A stretch of DNA of 37,239 nucleotides from a virus. Where the stretch lies: positions 1 through 37,239 of IMG/VR virus record IMGVR_UViG_3300027770_004229; one strand, 5' to 3'. Below, piece after piece: positions 1 to 7,365 of the stretch (positions are counted from its first letter, which is position 1; each line of letters opens with the position of its first letter). The notes under the pieces were generated by a model. That model was not told the origin of the DNA, made no database searches, and saw only the letters and a program-made list of their open reading frames with translations. Made by a program: the position numbers and the translations under genes.

Positions 1-1
1 T

Positions 2-337
2 TATGCAATCAAAATCAATCAAACTAAAATTAATCTCAACTTAAATCACTCTGACATTCAACCACACAGAAAAGGCAGAGCTTACGAAATAGCAGCATGT
101 GGTGGTTTTATGATTGCAACATACCCAGAAGTATACAGATCCAAAAATGGTGTCCAATTTCGGGATGGTGAAGATTTTATTTCTGTTCGTATCGATAATG
201 TTGTTGAAACAATAAAACGTTATTTAGATCAAGATAATGAAAGGCTGACTATCAGTGAAAATTTAAGAAATAAATACACAACATTATTTACAGCCAAAAA
301 GTGGTGGTCTGATATTTTTATTATGGAGAAAAATTAA
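2..337 (+). CDS. Glycosyltransferase, CgeB-like C-terminal part (5' end outside window)
   Basis: The reading frame is open from base 2, so the gene starts before the window; about 111 residues are visible. The stretch with HRKGRAYEIAACGGF, followed by an acidic segment and alternating helices, resembles the C-terminal nucleotide-sugar-binding half of CgeB/YkvP-like group 1 glycosyltransferases, where an R.FEI.ACGGF pattern is typical. An ATG at 110 exists, but starting there would remove this conserved segment, so I treat it as internal. Its stop overlaps the next start (TAATG at 335-339), which implies one operon with the following glycosyltransferase-like gene. Donor and acceptor sugars cannot be inferred. 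The family call rests on one motif and on context. Confidence 0.6.
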   Translation, partial: YAIKINQTKINLNLNHSDIQPHRKGRAYEIAACGGFMIATYPEVYRSKNGVQFRDGEDFISVRIDNVVETIKRYLDQDNERLTISENLRNKYTTLFTAKKWWSDIFIMEKN

Positions 338-1146
338 TGATTGGTTCTACTAAAAAAAGATTATTTTTATGGGTTAATCAATCCAATGGTGATTCATTAG
401 GTACAATTCCTGTAATTGAAAATTTTATAAAAAAATACCCTAATGTAGAAATTACTTTTGGATGCTGGGAACATCACTCATATTTATTTCAACATTTTCC
501 AATAAAAATCTTAAAGTTTGGTTACGACTATAGGCTTGGAAGATCTTTGAGATTTGACTGGTATACACCTGAAGATCACATACCTATTTATCTTTGGCTT
601 GGAAATTATCCAAATGAACTTGGAAATAATTTTCACTGGAAAAATTGCATAATTAATTTCAATAATCAATGTAGAGATAAAAATCTTGATTTCAAATTGG
701 ATTATGATTGTCCTGGATATATCAATCTTCCAAATGTAGAGGTATCTATTTCTAACAACTCTATACTAGTAGAAAATGGACCTCCAGACACCAATAGCAA
801 CAGATTTCATTTTGACATAATGCAAATAGCTAGTAAATTTCCCGATATTTCATTTTATTGCACAGGAAATACAAATTGTTCTTTGCCTAATGTATTTGAT
901 CTTTCAATGCATAACCTAATAATAGTGCAAAATGTCCTTAAAAAATGCAAAATGTTCATAGGTAGAGGCAGTGGTCCAGCTTTTTTAACTGCTCACGAAG
1001 ATTGTAAAAATCTAGTAAAAGGCATTTTTGGTGACTGTAGTGTTTTTGGAAAACTTTGGGATCCAGATGATGAAAATTGGTATTATAATGAAGGTAGTAC
1101 AGAAGCTATAATTAAGTTTATTGAGGACAAGTTCAATTATGAGTAA
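337..1146 (+). CDS. Putative GT-B fold glycosyltransferase (GT9-like)
   Basis: This 269-residue protein begins with NQSNGDSLGTIPVIENF, which resembles the N-terminal acceptor-side loop of heptosyltransferase-like (GT9) enzymes. Late in the chain is a KKCKMFIGRGSGP segment, similar to the loop contacting the sugar nucleotide in GT-B enzymes. A Shine-Dalgarno GGAGA lies about 10 bases upstream of the ATG, inside the end of the previous gene. It sits in a run of sugar-modifying genes, so transfer of a sugar to a glycan is the likely role. It is short for GT9 (usually about 320-350 residues), and I see no proof of which sugar is used. It could also be a divergent, non-catalytic relative. Confidence 0.5.
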   Translation: MIGSTKKRLFLWVNQSNGDSLGTIPVIENFIKKYPNVEITFGCWEHHSYLFQHFPIKILKFGYDYRLGRSLRFDWYTPEDHIPIYLWLGNYPNELGNNFHWKNCIINFNNQCRDKNLDFKLDYDCPGYINLPNVEVSISNNSILVENGPPDTNSNRFHFDIMQIASKFPDISFYCTGNTNCSLPNVFDLSMHNLIIVQNVLKKCKMFIGRGSGPAFLTAHEDCKNLVKGIFGDCSVFGKLWDPDDENWYYNEGSTEAIIKFIEDKFNYE

Positions 1147-2308
1147 TTATTATTTACCATTGATGAATGATAATATTGACAGAGAAGACATTGACTGTGT
1201 AATTGATTTTTTGTCAAAAGATAAAATTCCGAAATTAACTAACGGACCTAAAGTTATTGAATTTGAGAATGCATGGGGTGAATGGTTAGGATCAAAATAC
1301 AATTTATTTGTAAATTCTGGAGCATCTGCAAACGAACTGACTATGTTGGCTTTAGCTCATATAGTTGGAGAGGGTGAAATTATTATTCCTCCTTTAACTT
1401 GGATTTCAGATATTTCTGCAGTACTTTTTGCTGGACATAAGTTAGTTTTTGTTGATGTAAATTTTACCAATCTTTCTTTTGATATAGAAAAGCTCAAAGC
1501 TGCTATCACTCCTAATACAAAAGCAATCTTTCTAACTCACGTTTTAGGAATTAATGGATTAACAGATGAGTTGCTTAAAATTTGTGAAGATAACAAAATC
1601 TTATTAATTGAAGATGTTTGTGAATCACATGGTACTACTTTTCGAGAACTTAAAGTAGGCAATTTTGGATTTGCTAGCAATTTTAGCTTTTATTTTGCTC
1701 ATCATATGTCTACTATTGAAGGCGGGATGATAAGCACAAATAACTGGGAATTCTACCAAGTTTGTAGAGCCCTTAGATCACACGGTATGACTAGAGAAAT
1801 GACTAGTGATTCTATGAAGCTTTCTATTGCTATGGATAATCCTGATCTTAATCCAGACTTTATTTTTTTAAGACCAGCGCACAATTTTAGAAGTACTGAA
1901 ATTAATGCAGTCATTGGTCTTTCTCAAATTAAAAAACTCGATGCAAAAAATCAAGAAAGAAGAGATAATTTTGATTTATTTATATCAAACTTAAATCCTG
2001 AAAAATACCATATTGCTTTAGATACAGAAGGTAATTGTAATTATGCTTTCATTGTAATTTTAAAAGACGCTGATTTTGACAAAAGAAATGAAGTTGAAAA
2101 ACAACTGAAAGATAATGGTATAGAATTCAGGCGTGGGCTTTCTGGTGGTGGTAATCAAATGAGACAGCCATTCTTTAAGTCTACTTATAGTGATTTTTCT
2201 AATTATCAAAATATTGAACATATTCACAATTTTTCTTGGTACATTGGTAACTATCCAGGATTAGAGCAAGAAAAAATACTGAAACTACTTGAGGTTTTGA
2301 ATGGCTAG
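1139..2308 (+). CDS. DegT/DnrJ-fold sugar 3-dehydratase-like protein (ColD type)
   Basis: This 389-residue protein has the fold-type I PLP architecture of the DegT/DnrJ/EryC1/StrS family: NSGASANE near 59-66 (phosphate loop), LIEDVCESHG near 156-165, and a C-terminal small domain. The position that holds the PLP lysine in aminotransferases reads FAHHMSTIEGG (about 186-196), so histidine replaces lysine. That substitution marks the deoxygenating branch, represented by GDP-4-keto-6-deoxymannose 3-dehydratase (ColD) and by RfbH. No CxC iron-sulfur motif is present, which favours the ColD-like, iron-sulfur-independent type. The ATG at 1139 is chosen over the TTG at 1121; it overlaps the previous gene by eight bases. 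The exact nucleotide-sugar substrate is unknown. Confidence 0.75.
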   Translation: MSNYYLPLMNDNIDREDIDCVIDFLSKDKIPKLTNGPKVIEFENAWGEWLGSKYNLFVNSGASANELTMLALAHIVGEGEIIIPPLTWISDISAVLFAGHKLVFVDVNFTNLSFDIEKLKAAITPNTKAIFLTHVLGINGLTDELLKICEDNKILLIEDVCESHGTTFRELKVGNFGFASNFSFYFAHHMSTIEGGMISTNNWEFYQVCRALRSHGMTREMTSDSMKLSIAMDNPDLNPDFIFLRPAHNFRSTEINAVIGLSQIKKLDAKNQERRDNFDLFISNLNPEKYHIALDTEGNCNYAFIVILKDADFDKRNEVEKQLKDNGIEFRRGLSGGGNQMRQPFFKSTYSDFSNYQNIEHIHNFSWYIGNYPGLEQEKILKLLEVLNG

Positions 2309-2810
2309 AGTAGACGGTCTTTCAGGAGTGATAGTACTCAACAAAGATTCATTTGTTGATAATCGTGGTGAATTATATACAGTTTGGAAAGATACTGATA
2401 CTCCTGAATTAACTTTCAATCACGATAAAATTGCATTATCAAATAATTGTGTTTTGAGAGGATTGCATACTGACAAATCATGGAAACTTATAACTTGTCT
2501 TCATGGAAGTATTCAATTAGTTGTTGTTAATTATGATGAAAAAAGTCCAGAATATTTGTCATGGACTGATTTTGTCATACATGCTAATCAAACCAATAAA
2601 ACATGTGTGCTTGTTCCTCCGGGATACTTGAATGGACATCTTGTTTTGAGTGAACAAGCTGTCTTCTACTACAAATGGAGCTACGAAGGTGAATATCCAG
2701 ACGTAAAAGATCAGAAGTCTGTTTACTGGGAAGATCCAAAAGTAGGTATAAATTGGTTAATAGAAAATCCAATTTTATCTGAAAGAGATAAAAATACTCC
2801 ATTATTATGA
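2301..2810 (+). CDS. RfbC/RmlC-like dTDP-sugar 3,5-epimerase family protein
   Basis: This 169-residue cupin has the landmarks of dTDP-4-dehydrorhamnose 3,5-epimerases: DNRGELYTVW (20-29), VLRGLHTD with the catalytic-position histidine at 56, a lysine at 62, VLVPPGYLNGH (103-113), and the C-terminal DPKVGINW...NPILSERDKNTPLL. The usual GFAHG histidine is replaced by asparagine (residue 111), so activity could be altered, for example a single-site epimerase or 3,4-ketoisomerase-like reaction. It overlaps the preceding gene by eight bases and has GAGGT about five bases before its ATG, so it is translationally coupled. It probably epimerises the keto sugar made by the neighbouring dehydratase-type enzyme (inference). 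Confidence 0.78.
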   Translation: MARVDGLSGVIVLNKDSFVDNRGELYTVWKDTDTPELTFNHDKIALSNNCVLRGLHTDKSWKLITCLHGSIQLVVVNYDEKSPEYLSWTDFVIHANQTNKTCVLVPPGYLNGHLVLSEQAVFYYKWSYEGEYPDVKDQKSVYWEDPKVGINWLIENPILSERDKNTPLL

Positions 2811-3577
2811 AAGAACTTTATAAAAATATCAAAATACTAGTTATTGGAGATTCATGCACAGACGTATTTACTTATGGGCATGTATTCAGATTAGCTCCTG
2901 AAGGTCCAGCTCCAGTCTTTAACCCTATTAGGGGTAAATGTAATGGTGGTATGGCTTCCAATGTTTTAGCTAATATCGAAGCGATTGGATCATTTTGTAA
3001 ATTAATTACTCAAAATGAAAATATCGTAAAGACCAGATTTGTTGATGAACGTACAAATAGTCTTTTATTAAGAATTGACACCAATGACAAAGCTAGTAGA
3101 ATATCAGAAGAATTACTCAAATCAATTAAAGATAACATTTATGAAAACATTTTTTATGATGCAATAGTTATAAGTGATTACTGCAAGGGGTTTTTGACAG
3201 AAAGTGATATTAAAGTCATTTCTAATAATAATAAAAATGTATTCTTGGATACAAAGAAAATTTTAGATGACTGGTGTGTTGGTTGTGATTATATTAAAAT
3301 TAATCATATTGAATTTGAAAAAACCAAACACACTATTGAAAGACTTGATTTGTATAGACAACTTATAATCACTCATTCTGATAAGGGTTGTGAATACCAA
3401 GATAAAATGCACCCTGTCGAAAGAGTTAATTGCAAAGATATGTCAGGAGCCGGAGATACATTTATTTCTGGTTTGGTTACTGAATGGGTTAGAACTAAAG
3501 ATATTCATGAAGCAATTAATTTTGCTCAAGAATGTGCTACAAAAGTAGTTCAAAAGTTAGGAGTATGTACTGTATGA
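2807..3577 (+). CDS. PfkB-family sugar kinase (HldE N-domain-like)
   Basis: This is a 256-residue ribokinase-fold protein. Visible motifs are VIGDSCTDVF near 12-21, RLAPEGPAPV at 28-37 (compare RISPEAPVPV in heptose kinases), GGMASNV near 47-53, and the PfkB signature DMSGAGDTF at 211-219, with the catalytic-base aspartate at 217. The closest familiar relative is the D-glycero-D-manno-heptose 7-phosphate kinase domain of HldE. The C-terminal cytidylyl/adenylyltransferase domain is absent, and the chain is shorter than a typical HldE kinase domain (about 315 residues). The ATG overlaps the previous stop. It likely phosphorylates the sugar that other genes in the cluster activate; substrate identity is inferred only from similarity. 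Confidence 0.78.
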   Translation: MKELYKNIKILVIGDSCTDVFTYGHVFRLAPEGPAPVFNPIRGKCNGGMASNVLANIEAIGSFCKLITQNENIVKTRFVDERTNSLLLRIDTNDKASRISEELLKSIKDNIYENIFYDAIVISDYCKGFLTESDIKVISNNNKNVFLDTKKILDDWCVGCDYIKINHIEFEKTKHTIERLDLYRQLIITHSDKGCEYQDKMHPVERVNCKDMSGAGDTFISGLVTEWVRTKDIHEAINFAQECATKVVQKLGVCTV

Positions 3578-3864
3578 ATATGAAAGAATATTATGAAATG
3601 TATCTTACGTTGCATCAAAATAAAATTTGCAGAAGATTGCATGTTTTAGGCCAATTAATGACCTTGTCATGGGTAGCTGGATGCTTATGGTATGAATATT
3701 TTTGGTTCTTACTATTAACACCATTTATTGTTTATCCATTTGCATGGTCAGGGCATTACTTTTTTGAAAAAAATCAACCAGCAGCATTTAAAGATCCAGT
3801 AAAAGCAAAAATATCTGATTGGATGATGCTCTGGGATATTCTAAGAGGAAAAATAAGCTTGTAA
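3574..3864 (+). CDS. Mpo1-like (DUF962) membrane protein
   Basis: About 96 residues. The motifs match the DUF962/Mpo1 (YGL010w-like) family: YYEMYLTLHQN near the start, RRLHVLGQ, a hydrophobic pair of membrane segments around residues 25-60, then SGHYFFEKNQPAAF and a trailing DPVKAKISDWMML. Characterised yeast Mpo1 is an Fe2+-dependent dioxygenase acting on 2-hydroxy fatty acids, and the retained histidines are in the positions expected for metal binding. The start at 3574 is chosen because it couples with the preceding TGA (ATGA-type overlap); a TAGGAG lies about 11 bases upstream. In a sugar/LPS gene cluster it might modify a lipid or act at the membrane, but that is a guess. Confidence 0.68.
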   Translation: MNMKEYYEMYLTLHQNKICRRLHVLGQLMTLSWVAGCLWYEYFWFLLLTPFIVYPFAWSGHYFFEKNQPAAFKDPVKAKISDWMMLWDILRGKISL

Positions 3865-4527
3865 TGGATAATTTCAAGAGCTACATAACTTTAATTGAAA
3901 ATCAATGGTACTGGAGAATTGACGATCAATATGGTTCAACATATAAAAGCACTTTAAGCGAAACGGAAGTTTACAATGTTTTAGAGCCTTTTTTAGAAAA
4001 CAAAAGAACAATGGTGTAAGCAGGTGGCAATTGCGGAATGCATGTTCATAAATTTGTTGAACATTTTGATACTATTTACACATTTGAACCAGACCCTTTA
4101 AATTTTTTTTTGTTTAGTCAACAACTTGCCATATTCAAATGTTATAAAAATACAAGGCTGTTTAAGTGATGAAAATAAATTAGTAGAAATAGAAAAACCT
4201 TATGGTGATATAGGCTCCATAAGAATTAATAAAAATGTAAAGCAAGGAAAAATACCTTGCTTTACTATTGATGAATTAAAATTAGATTATTGTGATTTGA
4301 TTCAACTTGACATCGAAGGGTATGAAATGTTTGCGCTAAGAGGCGCAAAAGAGACTATCAAAAAATTCCACCCTTTGATATGTATAGAGTTTGTTCACTT
4401 TCAACACTATGGTACTGATAATAAAGAAGTTGATAACTTTTTGTTTTCTAATGGCTATGAGTTAGTTGCAAAATATGTCACAGACAGAATTTATAAATAT
4501 GTACCTTTCAATTTAAGAATCTCTTAA
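3864..4527 (+). pseudogene. FkbM-family methyltransferase broken by an in-frame stop and a +1 frameshift
   Basis: Three pieces add up to one SAM-dependent FkbM methyltransferase. Piece 1 (3864-4016, 51 codons) ends ...NKRTMV and is followed by TAA at 4017-4019. In the same frame, directly after the stop, comes AGGNCGMHVHKF and then TFEPDPLNFF, the FkbM SAM-binding motifs. The frame then shifts at a run of nine T (4103-4111); the next frame continues CLVNNLPYSNVIKIQGCL and then QLDIEGYEMFALRGA, the second FkbM signature, and ends at 4527. Removing one T would restore the frame across the run, and the TAA falls where the family normally has the aspartate of the (V/I)DxGxNxG motif. It may be a genuine pseudogene, homopolymer sequencing error plus a nonsense change, or recoding. 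The 51-residue piece might be translated alone. Confidence 0.75.
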
Positions 4528-5568
4528 ATACATTCTTTTAATTTCATCAGTAAAACCATCTTCTGGCAAAAATTTCAATAGATGCAATTGCCTTTTGGCG
4601 AATTCTCTATTAGATAATCTATTATTTGTTTCAATTGAAAATTCATTTTTAAGTTCAGAAACTCTCGATAACCAAAATTTAGGAATAAAGTCTTTAGAAT
4701 ACCAAAAGTCTGTACCCTCAGTGGAAAAAATCTTTAGATTTTTATTATATGGATTGCAATTAGTGTAGCCTTCTTTATATTGCAATCCTACATTGATCTT
4801 AATATTTTTTTCAAAAAATCCATCAGGTATTTCCAAAACAGGAACTAAATCATTTTGATATTGTCTTGGGCAGTGTTGATAACCATCAAAATGTCTACAC
4901 AATTCTCTTGTTGGTACAAAAGTCAATATTTCATCTTTGAAAGCATCTGAGAAGAAATTATCTGTTCTACCCCATACTTGATCTTTTGGCAATTCTTTAG
5001 AAAACCAATAATATTCATAAAGTTCTTTAGAAATTATTTGTAAAGAATGATGATATACACCTAATACTTGCATAGCAAAAACACTGAATTGTTTTGGTCT
5101 AAAATAAAAATAAGGTTCAAAAATAAATTCAGGCCAGTGACTAAACTGCATGCTAAAAAGACCATCTAAATTTTTAATTGATTCTGTACATTCAAATAAA
5201 TACTGATAATCATTATCAATATAAACATGATCATGATTTCCGCTGTACCAAATAAGCTTGTCATCTAAAATTTCTGATTCTTTTTGCCATTGCTCTTGAG
5301 TTTCATTTCGATAATCTCTAATCAATAAATCATATTTTCCAAACTCTTCTCTTATAAAATTGTTTAGTTCTTCTCTTCTTTCACTGTATTTTTCATCTAA
5401 TTTTGTATTTATAATTACTTTTTTCCAAGGATAAACATTTGCTAAACTTGCTAATGAGTACTTATATACATCTAACTTATCAAAACTTTTTGCCATTTCT
5501 CTGTTTTGATATGCACCTACACCTTTAGCGTGAGTATCAGTTATAAATACATTAAAAAGTAAAATCAT
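4513..5568 (-). CDS. Hypothetical protein in glycan cluster, possible glycosyltransferase
   Basis: This 351-residue protein has no family I can name with confidence. It has no signal peptide or membrane segment. A central SGNHDHVYIDND segment could act as a DxD-like metal/sugar-nucleotide site, and the early KKVIINTKLDEKY stretch reads like a beta-alpha unit of a GT-A fold, so a glycosyltransferase is possible but unproven. A GAGGA lies about nine bases upstream of the ATG, within the end of the HAD gene; the genes overlap by ATGA. Its 3' end overlaps the oppositely oriented FkbM remnant by 15 bases. It is probably co-transcribed with the HAD and aldolase-like genes. Confidence 0.6.
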   Translation of the reverse strand: MILLFNVFITDTHAKGVGAYQNREMAKSFDKLDVYKYSLASLANVYPWKKVIINTKLDEKYSERREELNNFIREEFGKYDLLIRDYRNETQEQWQKESEILDDKLIWYSGNHDHVYIDNDYQYLFECTESIKNLDGLFSMQFSHWPEFIFEPYFYFRPKQFSVFAMQVLGVYHHSLQIISKELYEYYWFSKELPKDQVWGRTDNFFSDAFKDEILTFVPTRELCRHFDGYQHCPRQYQNDLVPVLEIPDGFFEKNIKINVGLQYKEGYTNCNPYNKNLKIFSTEGTDFWYSKDFIPKFWLSRVSELKNEFSIETNNRLSNREFAKRQLHLLKFLPEDGFTDEIKRMYLRDS

Positions 5569-5924
5569 ATTTTTATATCCTCAATACCTTTATTTCTATC
5601 TGGGCTAAAGCAAAAACATGCTATTTCTCCATCAGGTTTTTTATCATTAATTAAGTATCTGGCTCCTCCACCAATATTCATAATTAATTGATCATAAAAA
5701 ATTCCAGCTTCTTGAAGTTGTTGCTCAGTAGCTGCTCTAGTGCATTCTTTTCTTCCTGTAGTTAAAATGATACGATAACCATTCTTTTCCCACTCAGTAA
5801 GCTTCTCTATTGTTCCAGGAAGTAACTCAAGTATATGTGTCTTTTTAGCACTATCTGTCAAAGGTGCATGCTTGACTAATGTGCCATCTATATCGCAAAA
5901 AATAGTTGGTTTAGAGGATATCAT
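5565..5924 (-). CDS. HAD-superfamily phosphatase
   Basis: This small 119-residue HAD protein has motif I FCDIDGTL at 9-16, with the nucleophile and acid/base aspartates at 11 and 13. Motif II is ILTTGRKE at 53-60 and a motif III-like INDKKP lies near residue 92. No cap domain is evident, so the substrate must fit an open active site, as in KdsC/GmhB-sized enzymes or phage polynucleotide-kinase phosphatase domains. Placed between an aldolase-like and a putative glycosyltransferase gene, it most likely dephosphorylates a sugar phosphate in the same pathway (inference). Its start overlaps the upstream gene by 14 bases and its stop overlaps the downstream start (ATGA). Confidence 0.8.
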   Translation of the reverse strand: MISSKPTIFCDIDGTLVKHAPLTDSAKKTHILELLPGTIEKLTEWEKNGYRIILTTGRKECTRAATEQQLQEAGIFYDQLIMNIGGGARYLINDKKPDGEIACFCFSPDRNKGIEDIKI

Positions 5925-6876
5925 TTAGTTCTCCCAATTTTTTATTAATCTTTTCGTTGATATATGGTAAATATTTTTCATCATGAATATTTAGAAGATA
6001 TTCTGGATGAGAATAAACATAATGTCCACTAATTTTAATTAAATCTTGTTTATTTTTTTCAGGTACAAAATCAGAATCTACCCATTTTTGCCATTTACTA
6101 AATTTATAGCAAAGATTATAAAAAAGTTCTTTTTTTTCTTCATCCAAAATTTCTAATATTGCACAAGTTTGAATGTAACCAAATTCGGGTGCGATGTTTA
6201 TACTATCAAGACCTAAATTAAATTTTTCTCTAATTAGGTCTACACTCATATAATCACCATTGTGTTCTTTAGATAACTTGTCAAACTTTTTTACAATCGA
6301 TAATTGGTCAATCAATCTTTCTGAAGAATATTTTCCAATTTGATTGTTTTCTTTTAATTTTGTGCCAGATTGAATTACTATGTGTGTAATTTTATTAAAT
6401 AAACTACCAAGATTATTATAGACTTTATCAATAAAATATTTTAATATATCATTGTCAAAATAAAAAATTGATTCTTCTGTAGCAATTTCAAAAACAATGT
6501 TTTGATTCAAAGAATTGCAAAAACGAATATAATCACAAGTTAGGGTAATGGCTTCGTCTAAATTTTTTGTAAAATTCCACGGATCAATGTGAACCATATC
6601 AAAAAAATTACAATCAGCTGCAAAACTGTCTAATCCATCATCGTGAGAGTTTCCTTGAGAAGCTCCACCATGATCTCTACAAATTACAAAGTTTGAATTT
6701 GCATGCCTGACATATTGAGAAAATGATTCTGAATTCCAATTATTGACATAACCAAAATTGTAATCAATCTGTCTTCTACTTGGTATGAGACCAAATTTCT
6801 GTGGATCTTGATTCAAAACACAATCCACAATTTGATTGCTCATTGGACCGATAAAGAATTTTTGGTTATTGTTCAT
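5911..6876 (-). CDS. TIM-barrel aldolase-like protein (GatZ/KbaZ-related)
   Basis: This 321-residue protein has FIGPMSNQIVD at the N-terminus, IPSRRQIDYN near residue 31, FVICRDHGGASQG near 63-75, DDG near 79-81 and VHIDPW near 95-100. These sit at strand ends of a TIM barrel and resemble the tagatose-bisphosphate aldolase GatZ/KbaZ group and related sugar-phosphate aldolases or epimerases. Histidines and aspartates at strand ends could coordinate a metal. It is the first gene of a leftward three-gene operon. A TATAAT only eight bases before the ATG (6885-6890) suggests a nearly leaderless mRNA. The reaction is not established; a role in making or cleaving a sugar phosphate for the glycan is inferred. 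Confidence 0.55.
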   Translation of the reverse strand: MNNNQKFFIGPMSNQIVDCVLNQDPQKFGLIPSRRQIDYNFGYVNNWNSESFSQYVRHANSNFVICRDHGGASQGNSHDDGLDSFAADCNFFDMVHIDPWNFTKNLDEAITLTCDYIRFCNSLNQNIVFEIATEESIFYFDNDILKYFIDKVYNNLGSLFNKITHIVIQSGTKLKENNQIGKYSSERLIDQLSIVKKFDKLSKEHNGDYMSVDLIREKFNLGLDSINIAPEFGYIQTCAILEILDEEKKELFYNLCYKFSKWQKWVDSDFVPEKNKQDLIKISGHYVYSHPEYLLNIHDEKYLPYINEKINKKLGELNDIL

Positions 6877-6884
6877 TTGAAGCT

Positions 6885-6890
6885 ATTATA
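6885..6890 (-). promoter_or_regulatory. -10 box TATAAT, 8 nt before the aldolase-like ATG
   Basis: Perfect TATAAT on the minus strand, preceded by G, with eight bases to the ATG at 6876. Transcription starting 6-8 bases after the box would begin at or next to the start codon. No Shine-Dalgarno sequence lies between them. No convincing TTGACA is seen 17 bases upstream. Confidence 0.6.
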
Positions 6891-6912
6891 CAAAATTATT
6901 TCCCTATGAATG

Positions 6913-6918
6913 TATAAT
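6913..6918 (+). promoter_or_regulatory. -10 box TATAAT, 6 nt before the cupin ATG
   Basis: Perfect TATAAT preceded by G, six bases before the ATG at 6925, and divergent from the box at 6885-6890. The gap between the two start codons is only 48 bases, so both promoters are packed back-to-back and both mRNAs would be leaderless or nearly so. An alternative in-frame ATG at 6910 would lie upstream of the box. Confidence 0.6.
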
Positions 6919-6924
6919 TACAGT

Positions 6925-7365
6925 ATGAATATCAAAACTGTCAATAAGCCTTGGGGCAATGAATTATGGATTGCAGATGGTGAAAGAACTCCTTACGCCT
7001 TGAAAAGAATTTTGTTCAAAGCTGGAAATAGGACAAGTTTGCAAGTTCATGAATATAAATTTGAAACAAATTATGTTTTATCTGGGTCAGGCAAATTATA
7101 TAAATCAAAAGAAATCTTGGACATAGCTGATTTTTTAGTAAATGGAATGTCAGAACAGGATGTAAAAAACTACGAAAATTTTTTTGATATTATCGATCTT
7201 GAACCAGGAGTAGTTTTTGATGTAGCTCCAGGGTTTGTTCATCGTGTAGTAGCTGTTAGTGATCTGGAATTTATTGAAGCAAGCACTCCTCATCTTGATG
7301 ATGTAATACGTCTTCAAGATGATCAAGGTAGAACACATGGCAAAATTGATAATGAACATGAATAA
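6925..7365 (+). CDS. Cupin protein, sugar-phosphate isomerase-like
   Basis: About 146 residues from the ATG at 6925. The N-terminus VNKPWGNELW matches the KPWG.E..W signature of type II mannose-6-phosphate isomerase/GMP cupins. It continues with LQVHEYKFETNYVLSGSGKL, which supplies the metal-binding histidine/glutamate set of the first cupin motif, and VAPGFVHRV, the second cupin motif. It is a single-domain stand-alone cupin, so phosphomannose isomerase-like or sugar epimerase/isomerase activity is plausible. It leads a rightward operon, and the next gene overlaps its end by about 14 bases. The 6925 start is preferred over 6910 because the -10 box lies between them. Confidence 0.72.
   Translation: MNIKTVNKPWGNELWIADGERTPYALKRILFKAGNRTSLQVHEYKFETNYVLSGSGKLYKSKEILDIADFLVNGMSEQDVKNYENFFDIIDLEPGVVFDVAPGFVHRVVAVSDLEFIEASTPHLDDVIRLQDDQGRTHGKIDNEHE

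Noticed and set aside
1121-1138. TTG at 1121 as start of the ColD-like gene
   Set aside because: The ATG at 1139 matches the usual N-terminus and the overlap-coupled arrangement; the extra six residues look unrelated.
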